Shown here: one piece after another, positions 10,030 through 20,728 of the stretch | Layout of the letters: every line of letters starts with the position of its first letter | Numbering within the stretch: position 1 is the first letter of the stretch | Origin: Metridium senile | Taxonomy: Eukaryota; Cnidaria; Anthozoa; Actiniaria; Metridiidae | Assembly (NCBI GenBank): GCA_949775045.1 | Contig: OX459104.1 | Location: forward strand, 11,827,655 to 11,891,654 | Reading direction: 5' to 3' | Length of the DNA: 64,000 bases | The notes under the pieces: model-generated | The model's database searches: none | What the model saw: only the letters and a program-made list of their open reading frames with translations | What the model was told of the DNA's origin: nothing | Made by a program: the position numbers and the translations under genes

Positions 10030-12125
10030 ATCCAGTTGATAATGATCAGCAACTCCAGGTTAGTAAAATAAACAGTGTTAATAATGAAAAACCCTTACCC
10101 ATTAAACATGAGGCAGGGAAACTGAAACACTGTGTACAATCCTGGCAAAAACTGACTTCAGATTTTTATATTCTGAACATTGTAAGAGGGCTAAAAATTG
10201 ATTTTGAAGCCCAGCCTAGGCAGTTTTTTGTACCTCGGTCATACAATTTTAATGAGGCTGAAATAGCTGTCATCAATGCTAAAATTCAGGAATTTTTAGA
10301 AGCAGGAATAATTGAACCTGCGACACATACACATGATGAATATATTTCAAACATCTTTATCCGACAAAAGAAAAGTGGCAACTATAGACTAATTTTGAAC
10401 CTTAAAGGTTTAAATGAATCTATTGAGTATCACCATTTTAAGATGGAGAACCTCAAAAGTGCTATCACTTTAATGAAACCAAATTGTTATATGGCCACAC
10501 TTGATTTGAAAGATGCCTACTACTCTGTATCGATTAACAACAGTGAGAGAAAATATTTAAGATTTATTTGGAACAAACAATTGTTTCAGTTTACCTGTCT
10601 CCCAAATGGCCTGAGTTGTGCGCCAAGATTATTTACAAAATTGATGAAACCTGTGTACTCATATTTGAGATGCAAGGGTTGGGAGAATGTCGGATACATT
10701 GATGATACGTACCTGCAAGGGAGTGATTCTCAGGAATGTGAGAACAATATTTCAGAAACAGTAACACTATTTAAAGAATTGGGTTTTAGTTTAAATGAAA
10801 CTAAGTCAGATCTCACTCCCAGACAGACAGTGAAATTCTTGGGGTTTTATCTAAATTCAGTCAAAATGACAGTATCCATTACACCTGAAAAGGCAAATAA
10901 AATACTGATAAAATCACAAAAAATTTAAGAAAAAGCTTCTCCTTCAATAAGAGATGTATCAGAGTTAATAGGACTTATGGTTGCAAGTTTCCCAGGTGTC
11001 ATGTATGGTCCCCTTTACTACCGGCAACTTGAAATGGAAAAGACCACTGCATTAAAACAGAATAAAGGGGATTATAATGCAAATATGAAATTGACAGAAA
11101 ATGGGAAGCTTGACATTAAATGGTGGATAGAAAATATCACCAATACTTACAATGTAGTCACACATGGGAATTGTGAAACTACCATTTATTCAGATGCATC
11201 CCTTACTGGTTGGGGAGGGGTGTTGGACAATACCTCTTCAGGAGGAAAATGGTCAGAAATAGAAGCTGACAACCACATAAATTACTTGGAAATACTAGCA
11301 TGTTTTTTAACTTTAAAAACATTTTGCCCTCATATGAGCCACTGTCATATCAAAGCAATGATAGATAACACAACAGCCATATCTTATGTAAACAATATGG
11401 GGGGTAAGACACCTAAGTGTAACAAAATTTCCAAGGAGTTGTGGGAATGGTGTGCAGAGCGGAGCATATGGGTTACTGCTGTTCATATTCCAGGAAAAGA
11501 AAACTATTTAGCCGATAAAGAGTCTAGGGCTAAAAATAGGGATGTAGAATGGAAGTTGGATTGTGAGATATTTCAACTGATAGTTTTCTACTGGTATAAA
11601 CCTTCAGTAGATCTTTTTGCATCTCGTTTAAACTACCAAATGAAACCATTTGTGTCCTGGAAACCAGACCCAGAGGCAATAGCATTTGATGCCTTTGTGC
11701 TAGACTGGTCAATGTACAATCAATTTTATGCATTTCCTCCATTTTCTCTCATTAACAGAGTGTTACAGAAAATAGAACAAGATCAAACTCAAGGGATAGT
11801 TGTGGTTCCTCTGTGGAAAACCCAGGTATGGTTCCCAAGGCTGCTACATCTATTAATAGACATACCACTGATCCTACCAAAAACCAAGACAATGTTAATT
11901 CTACCATCAAACCCAAAGGAGGTACATCCATTGAACAAAAAATTAACTCTTCTGGCATGCAAACTATCAGGAATTCCCTTGCAAGCCGAGGAATTTCGAA
12001 GAAAGCTTCAAAAATCATCATGCAATCATGGAGGACAGGCACAAAACAGCAATACTCAGTCTATCTCAGGAAATGGTGTTCATTTTGTAGTTCAAGGAGC
12101 ATTGATCCATACAAAGCAGATATAG
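10029..12125 (+). pseudogene. DIRS Pol: reverse transcriptase, RNase H and methylase-like domains, one in-frame stop
   Basis: The frame is open from before 10029 (overlapping the Gag end) and has no early ATG, so a frameshift or internal start is likely used. RT motifs: LDLKDAYYSV and the catalytic YIDD (GYIDDTYLQG, about 10690). A TAA at 10926-10928 interrupts the same frame, which resumes at once (EKASPSIRDVSELIGLMVAS). RNase H: TTIYSDASLTGWGG, NYLEILACFL and HIPGKENYLADKESR. The C-terminal part (PSVDLFASRLNYQM, FPPFSLI) matches the DNA-methylase-like domain characteristic of DIRS Pol. The single nonsense codon makes this copy defective unless it is a sequencing error. Confidence 0.85.
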
Positions 12126-12935
12126 CTGAAGCCTTAGATTTCATGGCAGAGTTATTTGAACATGGTTTAGGATACAGTGCCATGAACACTGTTCGATCAG
12201 CATTATCCCAAATATTACAAACACCAAATGGAGTTGCATTCGGAGAACTACCGTTAGTTAAACAGTTTATGAAAGGAGTTTTTCAAGAAAAACCATCCCT
12301 ACCAAGATACAATGTAACATGGGATGCTTCTATATTGTTAAATTATCTGAAAACTTTGTCTCCTGTTACCAGTTTATCACTTAAAATGTTGACTTTCAAG
12401 TTAGCCACCCTGATGGGCATCTTTGTCTGCCCAGAGAATTCAGACCTTGCGGCACTTGGACTTAAGAAACATGTATCTTACACTCAACATGGTAAAATTC
12501 TCAGTTGGAGATGTGTTAAAACAAACTAGACCAGGAAAACATCTCAACGAGCTGGAGTTTCCGGCATATCCAACAGATCCTAGATTGAGCACAGTCCAAG
12601 TAATCAATGAATATATTACACGAACTAAACCACTGCGGGGTACGGTTACAGTTCTATTTATTACCACTGTTAAACCTTATAAAGTAGCTTCAAAAAACAC
12701 AATATCGCGTTGGATTAAGACCACCTTAAAGCTAGCAGGGATTGACCTGTCAAGGTTCAAGCCTCACAGTATAAGATCTGCAGCAGTAAGCACTGCCACT
12801 CAAATCCAGGTTCCTACAGAAACTATTCTGAAAACTGCAGGCTGGTCAAGTCACTGCACATTTGCAAAGTACTATAAGAAGCCAGTTAGGCAACAAGGGG
12901 AACTAGCTAAAGCTCTTCTAGATTCAGCATCTTGA
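11813..12935 (+). pseudogene. DIRS tyrosine recombinase, frameshifted
   Basis: Overlaps the Pol 3' end by about 310 bp in another frame. The N-terminal core-binding part includes WRTGTKQQYSVYLRKWCSFC. Near 12420 the frame shifts by one base (a T-run, ATCTTTG); after it the catalytic segments read SAQRIQTL (first Arg), PHSIRSAAVS (H-x-x-R) and GWSSHCTFAKYY (His and nucleophile Tyr). All expected active-site residues are present across the two frames. The enzyme would integrate a circular DNA copy without target duplication. Confidence 0.85.
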
Positions 12936-13021
12936 TGTTTATGTTATTGATCATGTTTAATTACAAATACAGTTTGAATAACCCTACTGGGACTATTCTC
13001 ACAAATGCTGACTCTGAACTT

Positions 13022-13170
13022 CTCATGTGATTCCTTCGCTGAATGATGACGAAATAGAATTGAGAATTAAACGAGACTTACCTGTAAGTTGAAGCTTGAT
13101 GGTAATTCTATTGAGTCATCAGGAAGCGAAAAGGGATCACATGCCCTCCCTTGTCAGAATCCCTACCCAA
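13022..13170. repeat. DIRS internal complementary region
   Basis: Contains the reverse complement of the left end (CCTTCGCTGAATGATGACG) joined to the reverse complement of the right end (CATCAGGAAGCGAAAAGGG). This is the template that restores both ends during DIRS replication. Confidence 0.85.
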
Positions 13171-13216
13171 TACATGCATGTGATCCACAGCATTTGTTCG
13201 CCTCTGAATATTGACT

Positions 13217-13325
13217 TCTGGGATTGGTATGTGCTATCTCATGTGATCCCTTTTCGCTTCCTGATGACTCAATAGAATTACCATCAAACTTCAACTTACA
13301 GGTAAGTCTCGTTTAATTCTCAATT
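13217..13325. repeat. DIRS right inverted terminal repeat
   Basis: Starts near TTCTGGGATTGGTATGTGCT, which also mirrors the sequence just inside the left end (about 8600-8640), and ends ...GTTTAATTCTCAATT. It pairs with the internal complementary region. Confidence 0.8.
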
Positions 13326-13335
13326 AAATCATACT

Positions 13336-14600
13336 ATGTTTTTGAGGATGCTTATCAAATCGATGTAGAGGCACTCGGCTTGACTTACATCAACCCCCAT
13401 GCAAAGACTGTTTTCTCTCATTACCATTTGGACCAGCTCTTGAAAGGCTTGTGTGTAATCATTCACAGGAATCTCGCATCAAATATCGTTTACGGCATTC
13501 ATGTCGTCCTGTGAAACTGGCTGGAGATAATTGATACTGTCAAATGCCTCTGCAATGAAGTAATTGATATCTGGTCGGCCACTTGGAGAATAAGCATTTG
13601 AAGAAGGGCGTATTTTATGCTAATTCCAATGTTTTGCGACTCAATGTAATTCATCTCTAAGTAAAGGCATGTAACAAAACTTTAAACATTCAACATAGAT
13701 AGGGTCGGTCTCGTCATACAGACCTTGATCTCGCAAGTCTTTAAAGTATTTCATCCAAAAGTCGCTCTCAGATTTCCGAAGAAATGACCACCACCCTTCG
13801 ATTCGTTGATTTGATGTTGACTTTCCATACAAAAAACTTTTCTCTCCAGCAAACTCATCATTAGCCTCACGTCTGAAAAAGGGCTGCATAGCGGCAACAT
13901 TGACATTTTCCGTCCCAGCATCACTGCGACAACGGTAAGGTACCCCACCAACTTGTGTGATGCAGTCGTAGAAGTATGTAGCTATAATAGAGGGATTATT
14001 ATTTGAATGACCTACCTCAAGCCACATAATTCTACGACTAAAGCTGTCTATCGCTCCATGAATACAAAACCCATACGGTTTAAGTTTGTCATATCCATCA
14101 ATATGCCACACATAATTTGGCCCTTTCGTGAAATATTTGCGTCTCTTTAATTTATGATGAGCACGAAGACTAACTCCATCTGGATCAAGTGTTGACAGAA
14201 TTGTACGTACTACCTCTTTGCTTGTGACAATATCATAGTCTAGCCGAAGTCTCTGGTACATTAGCCTATATCCTAATAGACTACCGGATTTTTTAAGTTC
14301 TTGCTCTATCGCTGCAACAATTTTGCAAGGATCACTCTGACATTTACGTCTTCTCAAGCCCTTTCTTGATAGAATTCGTTTTAGATGACGAATACTTAAT
14401 TCAATGCCATGGTAAAGGAATAAGTATGCTAAAATCTCTGAGTAATCCAAACCGAGTCGAAAATATTGCTCAATGACAACATTCCTGTCAACAGACCCCT
14501 TTTGTAGGGCTGGAAGATAAGGAGGAAGTACACAAAAAACATGCGGTAAGAACATAAACCAAACAATGAGTTTGGCCGCCATCTTGTGGTATCCAAACAC
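13336..14600 (-). pseudogene. IS3-like (IS3EU-type) integrase/transposase
   Basis: ATG at 14600; open for 319 aa to a TGA at 13641, after which the same frame continues through a second nonsense codon into recognisable C-terminal sequence (RPSSNAYSPSGRPDINYF, ILKNIV) down to about 13336. Features: N-terminal HTH-like region (LDYSEILAYLF..GIELSIRHLKR), an 'H-LKRRKY' bridge, and an rve-type core with WHIDGYDKLKPYGF (D), RCRSDAGTENVNV (D) and STSNQRIEGWW (E). The long SNQRIEGWW signature fits animal IS3EU-type transposases. The stops suggest an inactive copy. The DIRS element ends 10 bp from its 3' end. A second, more broken copy lies at 46024-46393. TIRs were not identified. Confidence 0.7.
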
Positions 14601-14690
14601 CGTTCCCTAGAGACATGTCATTCCATTGCCATGGAAACAAGGTTGCAAGGTGTCAAATTTATTGGAAAATAATAAATAAATATGAGCTGA

Positions 14691-14812
14691 AACGAATGTT
14701 GAGTTATAACTCGAAATTTTCAGTTAAAACACGAAATGTTGAGTTATAACACGAAATGTTGAGTTATAACACGAAATGTTGAGTTATAACACGAAATGTT
14801 GAGTTATAACTC
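14691..14812. repeat. Tandem repeat, 20-bp unit
   Basis: About five to six copies of ACGAAATGTTGAGTTATAAC, the first degenerate. It lies just upstream of the IS3-like transposase start, where it could be a subterminal repeat of that element or an unrelated minisatellite. Confidence 0.85.
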
Positions 14813-15011
14813 GTCAGCCACCGTATCTTATAGATCTGATATGAATATGATATGATTATTTTTAATATTAAAAAAGAATAAGCTTAAATAATTTATTATG
14901 CTGGACGAGTAAGCCATTACTTTTAAACAACATAAAAGTTTTACTTTGCAGATGTCTTTCTATGGCCTAATTTGTTTATTTATTTACAAAATGTGTTGCT
15001 CTTATAAATAG

Positions 15012-15243
15012 ATTTGCAAGTTGAAGAGCCATCACCCAGCCAGTTTTACAAAGCATGTTGTTCTGTTCATACAGCAGTAGAAAAAAATAATGAAATGGAG
15101 CAGATGAGAGAAAGGAACATGGAGCTGGAAAGTCAAATAAGAGATTTAAAAAAACTGCAAACTACAAATGAAATGTCAAAAGCTCTTGTTGACAAACAAA
15201 GCGAAGTTATTGGATTATACAAAGACTTAAATTCCCTCTTGCA
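15012..15243 (+). pseudogene. Coiled-coil exon of an unrecognised gene, cut by a MITE
   Basis: Exon-like ORF following an AAATAG acceptor: DLQVEEPSPSQFYKACCSVH, then a heptad-rich helix (NNEMEQMRERNMELESQIRD). The reading is broken at 15244 by a MITE with a TGCA duplication. The ORF at 16046-16501 may be its continuation but is not in frame across the excision point. Function unknown. Confidence 0.45.
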
Positions 15244-16050
15244 TCCAAGGTGCATTGCAGCCGTTTGTTTGTGTTTTGAAATTATCTATTGTTAAAAGTC
15301 GCTTTCTTATTGGTTAGAAAACCGATCCCGCAATACGGGCTACTCACGGGTTTTTCACGTTGTTCGATTCAGGCTGTCAAGCTCGAAGACTTCGAAGTGT
15401 TTGCGGTTTCGTGTACTAAAAAATTATATTATGCATGGAATCCGAAACGTTAACGTCCATGGATATTACTATAGAAGGTCAGGATGACGACGTGAATGAA
15501 TACGGTTCAAAAAATGTTTACATAAACATTAATACAATCAAGAATATACTGTTTAATTTTGATTGCTTTGCCGAGTGTTGTTTAAAAATCCATTTCACTA
15601 TGACAAACACCGTTTCGGATTATAACAGCAGTTGAGTCTTCATTCCTTGTATCAACACGATCATTGACACGATGCAGTAGGACTACCATAAATACGCTAC
15701 TATCTGACTATCGGTGGTTCTTTCGAATCCAACTTCGATTTTTCTCTCCCTGAATAGTTCGAACACAGAGCTTTTGATCCTTAGACTTGGGTCGCCCGGG
15801 AAGACGAGGCCTTCAACGACGTCGGGTCGACATTTAGATCAAAAATATGTATAAAAATGGTCGGAACGACTAAAATATTATCCCAGAAAGCTTAACTAGA
15901 TATTAAATTATACGATTTTAAAAAGAAATTATGAAAATTAACTCTTTTAACTAACGATGGAAACGGATTCTATAAGATTTTGCTATTCTACACAAAAAAT
16001 GGTATTTTCCGTATGTGAGAAAATCATCGAAGCGCGCAATGCATCTTGGA
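15244..16050. mobile_element. 807-bp MITE with TGCA target duplication
   Basis: Ends read TCCAAGGTGCATTGC inward from the left and TCCAAGATGCATTGC from the right; TGCA flanks both (15240-15243 and 16051-16054). Only short unrelated ORFs inside. Superfamily not assigned. Confidence 0.7.
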
Positions 16051-16501
16051 TGCAAGAGGGGCTTTAACAGATACAGGCTCTTTCCTTGGTGGAATGTTAT
16101 CATTGTCAGAAAGGACAGCCATCAAAGATGAAGTCACAAAAGCAAAACAGTTATTCAGCCTTGGGTTTAGGAAAGAGGACAAGGACTTAATAACTTTGTT
16201 TGACCAATGCCTATTTTCCCGTCTATTGCAAACAATGAAGAAGGAATGCCCAACTATTATCAGCATTTTGGAACAACTGGTTCTTTCTCCAAATGCATCT
16301 CGGAACGCAAACAAAACCATTCCCATGAAAATGAAGGCAGCTGTCCATCTCCTTGGATCACTACTTGATGTCCGTGATCAGCGCAGTGGGAATGATATTC
16401 CAGTCCTTTTTGGCATGTTACGCCTTTGTTATGGAGCAGGCCCTTCTCTAATTACAATTCTACAAACTTTGGGGTTATCAGAATCATTTACAACATTGTA
16501 A
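16051..16501 (+). pseudogene. Unrecognised protein-coding segment after the MITE
   Basis: An open frame of about 150 codons with clear protein character: GALTDTGSFLGGMLSLSERT, LFSLGFRKEDKDLITLFDQC, then MKAAVHLLGSLLDVRDQRSG and GPSLITILQTLGLSES. The last part is faintly like the region before DUF6589 in cnidarian transposon-derived proteins, but this is a weak impression. It ends at TAA 16499-16501. Probably one gene with 15012-15243 and perhaps 17013-17985. Confidence 0.4.
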
Positions 16502-16564
16502 ATAACAGTATTTTCTTAATAGAAAGATATGTATGATATTACGATTGTAAAAGGACACAATTTG

Positions 16565-16650
16565 TTTTCTGTTTTCTGTGGACCCAGTGGGTAAGGCTGA
16601 GGCTGGCATGCAAGAGGTCACTGGTTCAAATTCAGTCTTGGGTTGATTTT
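16565..16650 (+). repeat. Possible tRNA-derived SINE head
   Basis: AGTGGGTAAGGC about 35 bp before GGTCACTGGTTCAAATTC resembles the A box and B box spacing of a tRNA promoter, with CATGCAAGAGGTC between, as in many tRNA-derived SINEs. No complete cloverleaf could be folded by eye, and no poly-A tail is obvious. Confidence 0.35.
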
Positions 16651-17108
16651 TTGTTGTTGTGCCCATTTACATGTACACTGGTAGTATTATACATATAGTT
16701 CTATTATTTCAAATTAACTTACAATACCTAAAATTATGTTTTTAGTACAGTGTCTTGTATTAACTAACGTACAAGTGATTTACCTTCTGAGGCTATTTAA
16801 ACAAGCCTACCTATAATGAAAACATGTTTGAAAATGACCATTACATTAGATTTAACAAAATTAATGCCTCTAAATAATGTAAAAAATAAGAACCCCTCAT
16901 TTAACTCCAAACTCACATTTCCCATATAGTCTGAAAATGGATGAAGGATATGGGTATTGTGTGAGTAATTTTTTATGCTCTCTTTTGTAATTGTCATATC
17001 CTTTTTTGTTTCAGAACTAGTATTTTGAAACGGCAGTTGGAGACGTACAAAGAAATAATATCAAAAAGAGTCTCACTTGATATTCCTGTGATCACCTAAC
17101 AGGACAAT

Positions 17109-17985
17109 ATGCAGCTTATGAGGACGTGGTTGCGCCACCTTAGACTGTCGAAACTACAAAAAGAGAAATTGAAACAGAACAAAATGTGTGACTTTACTGT
17201 TAGAGGTTGGAGGGTAGCAGATGAAAATGGAATAGAAAGATTATTCAAAAACAAAGAGACAGCCATTGATCCACAGAAAGATATCAAAACCCTCAAATAT
17301 GAAGACATTCTCATTGGTATGATTATATGACATAAGTGAACAACTATATGTCCATTATCATCAACTGGAACACAATTAATTGTCATAATGTTGTTTTTCA
17401 GAGTCCAACCCAGATCATTTTGCCGCATGGATGGATTTCAAAGATAGGAATCTCCTCACTAAATTAAACATTGGCCTTAACCTGATAGACCTAACTGCTG
17501 ACCAGGTACAAAGTGCCTCAAGTGAAGATCTCCAAAAGGTTGCAGCAAAAGCAGAAGAAGTTAAAAAGAACAGAAAGTATGACATTAAAATCCCTGACAT
17601 CACGGAAGAATTTCCTAGTCAAGGAAAAAAAGCTTCCAAAGTTTATCCTCTACCTATTTCAAATGAAAATCAATGTACAATTCTTGGTGTTGCTAGTAAT
17701 TTAGATATATTCACAGATGAATTTGGTTTTAAAATTGTCAATAACAAAAAATTATCAGTGCCGATCACAAGGATTAGTAAGAATTATGATCTTGAGATGG
17801 CATATAAGAGGTATGCATTTTTGCAGTCCTACAAAAGGCACAAGGAAACACAGAAAGAGTATGACAGTATTCTAAGTGGACAAGAAATGAATGAATGTAA
17901 TGAAGTAGAGAGTGAAGAGGGCTTTGACCAGACTGTTACACGTTTTGAGGCAAGTGACAGTAGTGAGGATGACAACAGTGACTAA
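17109..17985 (+). CDS. Unrecognised two-exon gene with acidic C-terminus
   Basis: Exon 1 is 17109-17316 (ATG, MQLMRTWLRHLRLSKLQKEK...), donor G|GTATGA. Acceptor TTTTTCAG ends at 17401 and exon 2 is 17402-17985; the phase joins cleanly (G|AG), giving 263 aa with no break. Content: a basic helical start, a middle with NLIDLTADQVQSASSEDLQK, a segment CTILGVASNLDIFTDEFGFK, and an acidic Ser/Asp/Glu tail ending in SEDDNSD. The preceding segment 17013-17098 (SILKRQLETYKEI) opens after its own acceptor but stops at 17098. I recognise no family. Intact splice phase suggests a real gene or the last part of the gene at 15.0-16.5 kb. Confidence 0.55.
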
Positions 17986-18108
17986 TATCTGATAATAATG
18001 AAAGTCCATATCTATTACATAAATAAATTGTAATAGATAAATGTTTAGAATGTAACATAGAGCGAGCAAACACTTAATCGTTGGAATAAGATCAACATTT
18101 TTACTAAC

Positions 18109-18246
18109 AAATAGTTCTTATATTTAGTGGCTATCACTCAACCAGAACAGTCTAAGAAAAGACATTGAAATACAAAGGAGACAATACTTCATTACAGCTT
18201 TACTTGTCTAAAATAGTCACTAATAGTCACTAAATAAGAACTATTA
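18109..18246. mobile_element. Foldback MITE-like inverted repeat
   Basis: AAATAGTTCTTATATTTAGTG at the left pairs with CACTAAATAAGAACTATTA at the right, around about 95 bp without an ORF. Confidence 0.5.
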
Positions 18247-18410
18247 GACAGTAAAAAAAAGAATAGATTTTATGTCATGGATTAGTTAAGTGTTACACTC
18301 TATGTATTTCAAATAAAGTATAAAGTAAAACTTGTGATTGTCATGTTCCATTTGTATCCACCTGTACTTAATATCCATAATTAATGTTCGGCTATGTGCA
18401 AAGTTATTGC

Positions 18411-18597
18411 CACAAAGATATGACCCCCTTTTAGGATTTGTTATCATATAATGAAATGATTTTTTTGTTAAAATAGATTACAAGGGATAATTTCAGTGTT
18501 CACAAAAATATGACCCCCTTTTAAGATTTGTTATCATATAGTGAAATGATTTTTTTTTTTTTGTAAAAACAAATTACAAGGGATAATTTCAGTGTTG
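18411..18597. repeat. Direct tandem duplication, 90-bp period
   Basis: Two copies of a segment beginning near ACAAARATATGACCCCCTTT and ending AGGGATAATTTCAGTGTT; the copies differ by a longer T-run in the second. Confidence 0.8.
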
Positions 18598-18984
18598 TAA
18601 GAAAAACAAAAAGTGTAACGATTTTATTCTGTAAACGTCGCCAGTAATGAGTTTGGGCTTCCTGTGGCGGCAAAAGTTGAAGACTAGACACTAATTTACT
18701 GTGCGCGTGCATATAATTGGTCGCGCGGAAAGTTGTCAACAAATCACTGTCAAAATGTCAGAGCTAACTTGGGAGTATTTAAAGAAAAATGTAGGATTAA
18801 CTGATGTCAATTTAGAAATGGACCGGAGATGAAGAGATACCTACGAAAACAGGTAGAGCGTGAATTTCAAATTTCAAGTAACGGTTGTTTCTGGCGCCTT
18901 TCAAAGACGAATTTGATCACGTGATATACCATTACGAAATACAAGTTGAACGCACGTAACAACATTCCTTTACGCGGTGTCAAC

Positions 18985-20059
18985 ATGAACCAAGTTAGTA
19001 AATCAGGAAGAACTTATTGTTCGGGGAAAGCAATTGGTGAAGAGTTACGTACTAATATTATTGATAGTATGATAGCTGACGGAGGAGACCCCATCTACAG
19101 TTTTTTTTCCAGGAAAGTTCAGCGATGTTGCAATGCGTTTTAGCGTTACCTCGCAATTTGTTTCCAAATTATGTACGTACGTTTTGCTCCACTGGTGAAC
19201 ACTTGCCAAAGAAACGAAAATCGGGGAATCCTTCTCATTTAAAGTATGATGATTTAGAATTGATTGAATTCTTAAAGAAAGACAGACCGTCGACATCGTA
19301 TCAAGATATACAGGAAACTGTTGAAAACTATTGCAACATAGATGGCGGTACGTCTGTGTCCGCAATAGGTAATGCTGTGAGAAACAATCTTTCTGAAGGA
19401 CATCAAACATGGAAACGATTAATGAAGCCATCGTCTGAAAAATTCACACCGGCGAACATTCATTACGCTGAACAATTCATCGACACCATAAGTAGAATTC
19501 CTCCGCAAAAACTGAAATTTTTTGACGAGGCAGGTGTAAACAGAGCAACTGGAAATCCAGTCTATGGACATTCTCTTCAAGGAAAACCAGCAATTGAAAA
19601 ATTGAAATAATGCCTGGTGATAGTAGAGGTGCGAATATAACGTTAAATTTGCTGTGTGGTCTAGAGGGAGTTCTTTATGTGAACACAATTAATGGACCGT
19701 CTGACTCGATGGAGTTTTTGAACTTCTTTGCAGAAGCTGTTAAATCAACGTCTCTGCATCGACAACCAGTTATTGACTTTGGAGATTATATAATACTCGA
19801 TAACTGTGCTACTCATCGGTATGAAAGCGGTAATACTTTGCAGAGGTGGTTGATGCAAATGGGAGTTAATTTGATTTTTACACCGTCTCGTTCTACGGAA
19901 TTCAATGCAGCAGAATATGTGTTTAATAAGCTGAAAATTGTTTTGAAAAGCAGCAGGTTTTGTGCTACAATACAACAGAATGTACATGTTGCAGTGTATG
20001 AAGCACTTGATTCAATTTCATCTGATGACATGTTTAGATTTTTTAGCAAGCTTTTATAA
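18985..20059 (+). pseudogene. Tc1/mariner DDE transposase 2, frameshifted
   Basis: ATG at 18985 (MNQVSKSGRTYCSGKAIGEE). A helix-turn-helix-like stretch (KFSDVAMRFSVTSQFVSKL) is in another frame just after a TTTTTTCCAG, which may be a splice acceptor. The catalytic core reads LKFFDEAGV (first D), then after a frame change at about 19605 LDNCATHR (second D) and FNAAEYVFNKLK (E). It ends at TAA 20057-20059. The DDE residues survive, but the chain is interrupted at least twice. It is diverged from transposase 1 yet from the same superfamily. Confidence 0.75.
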
Positions 20060-20728
20060 CTAATAGATCTGTTGTTGATTTCAAGTTGTCGCGACGTAAT
20101 TAACGTATTGTGAAAATTTCCTCAAATAAAGATTTATATTACAAATTGCAAAAATTAAAAAGATTTGTCAAATTAAAACATATTCTGAAAGGATTAATTT
20201 TGTTTCTTTTACTTTTGTCAATAAAAGTAGATATACTGGAAACTGTCAGATGCGTCGCGCGGTATCTAAACAGGAGAATTATTTGAAAAATATTTGCATT
20301 GCGAAAAAACTCAAAAAAAGATTAAGCCAAATAAATAAATCAACATTTCCTTTGAAGGTTTATTTACTTTACTTTTAAACTGTTCAACATGGTTTTACAT
20401 TCAATGGTTAAAGCATAATGTAAACATTTTCATAGACAGTGAATTATGATTTTATTATAGTCTGTTTTGAATTTCTACCTATAAACCATAGTTAATAGTT
20501 AACTATGTATAAACAAACACAAAACAAGCAACTTTCTCTAGAATTGATCAATAGTGTCCATATATTGAGATTTATTGGCTATACGCACAGAAAGTAGGCG
20601 AGATTTAAAACTAAACATGAATTTCTGTTCAACTTTTAACGACCTAGTAGTTCTAGTAAACTCTAAACTTCGATCTACTAACTATGCTTCGACTTAACAA
20701 CGAGGGAAGTGTTCACTGCACATTTCTA

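Larger units (their letters stand above)
8579..13325 (+). mobile_element. DIRS1-like tyrosine-recombinase retrotransposon
   Basis: A 4.7-kb element with the full DIRS plan: gag-like ORF, reverse transcriptase/RNase H/methylase-like ORF, overlapping tyrosine recombinase, then an internal complementary region. The left end (ATTCTATTTCGTCATCATTC from 8579) and right end (about 13217-13325) are each found again, reverse-complemented and head to head, at about 13022-13170. That arrangement is diagnostic of DIRS replication through a circle. One in-frame stop and one frameshift make this copy probably non-autonomous. No target duplication is expected or seen. Confidence 0.9.

Noticed and set aside
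14691..14812. CRISPR-like array
   Set aside because: 20-bp units abut one another with no spacers; eukaryotic tandem repeat.
16565..16650. Functional tRNA gene
   Set aside because: No acceptor or anticodon stem could be paired by eye; at most a decayed SINE head.
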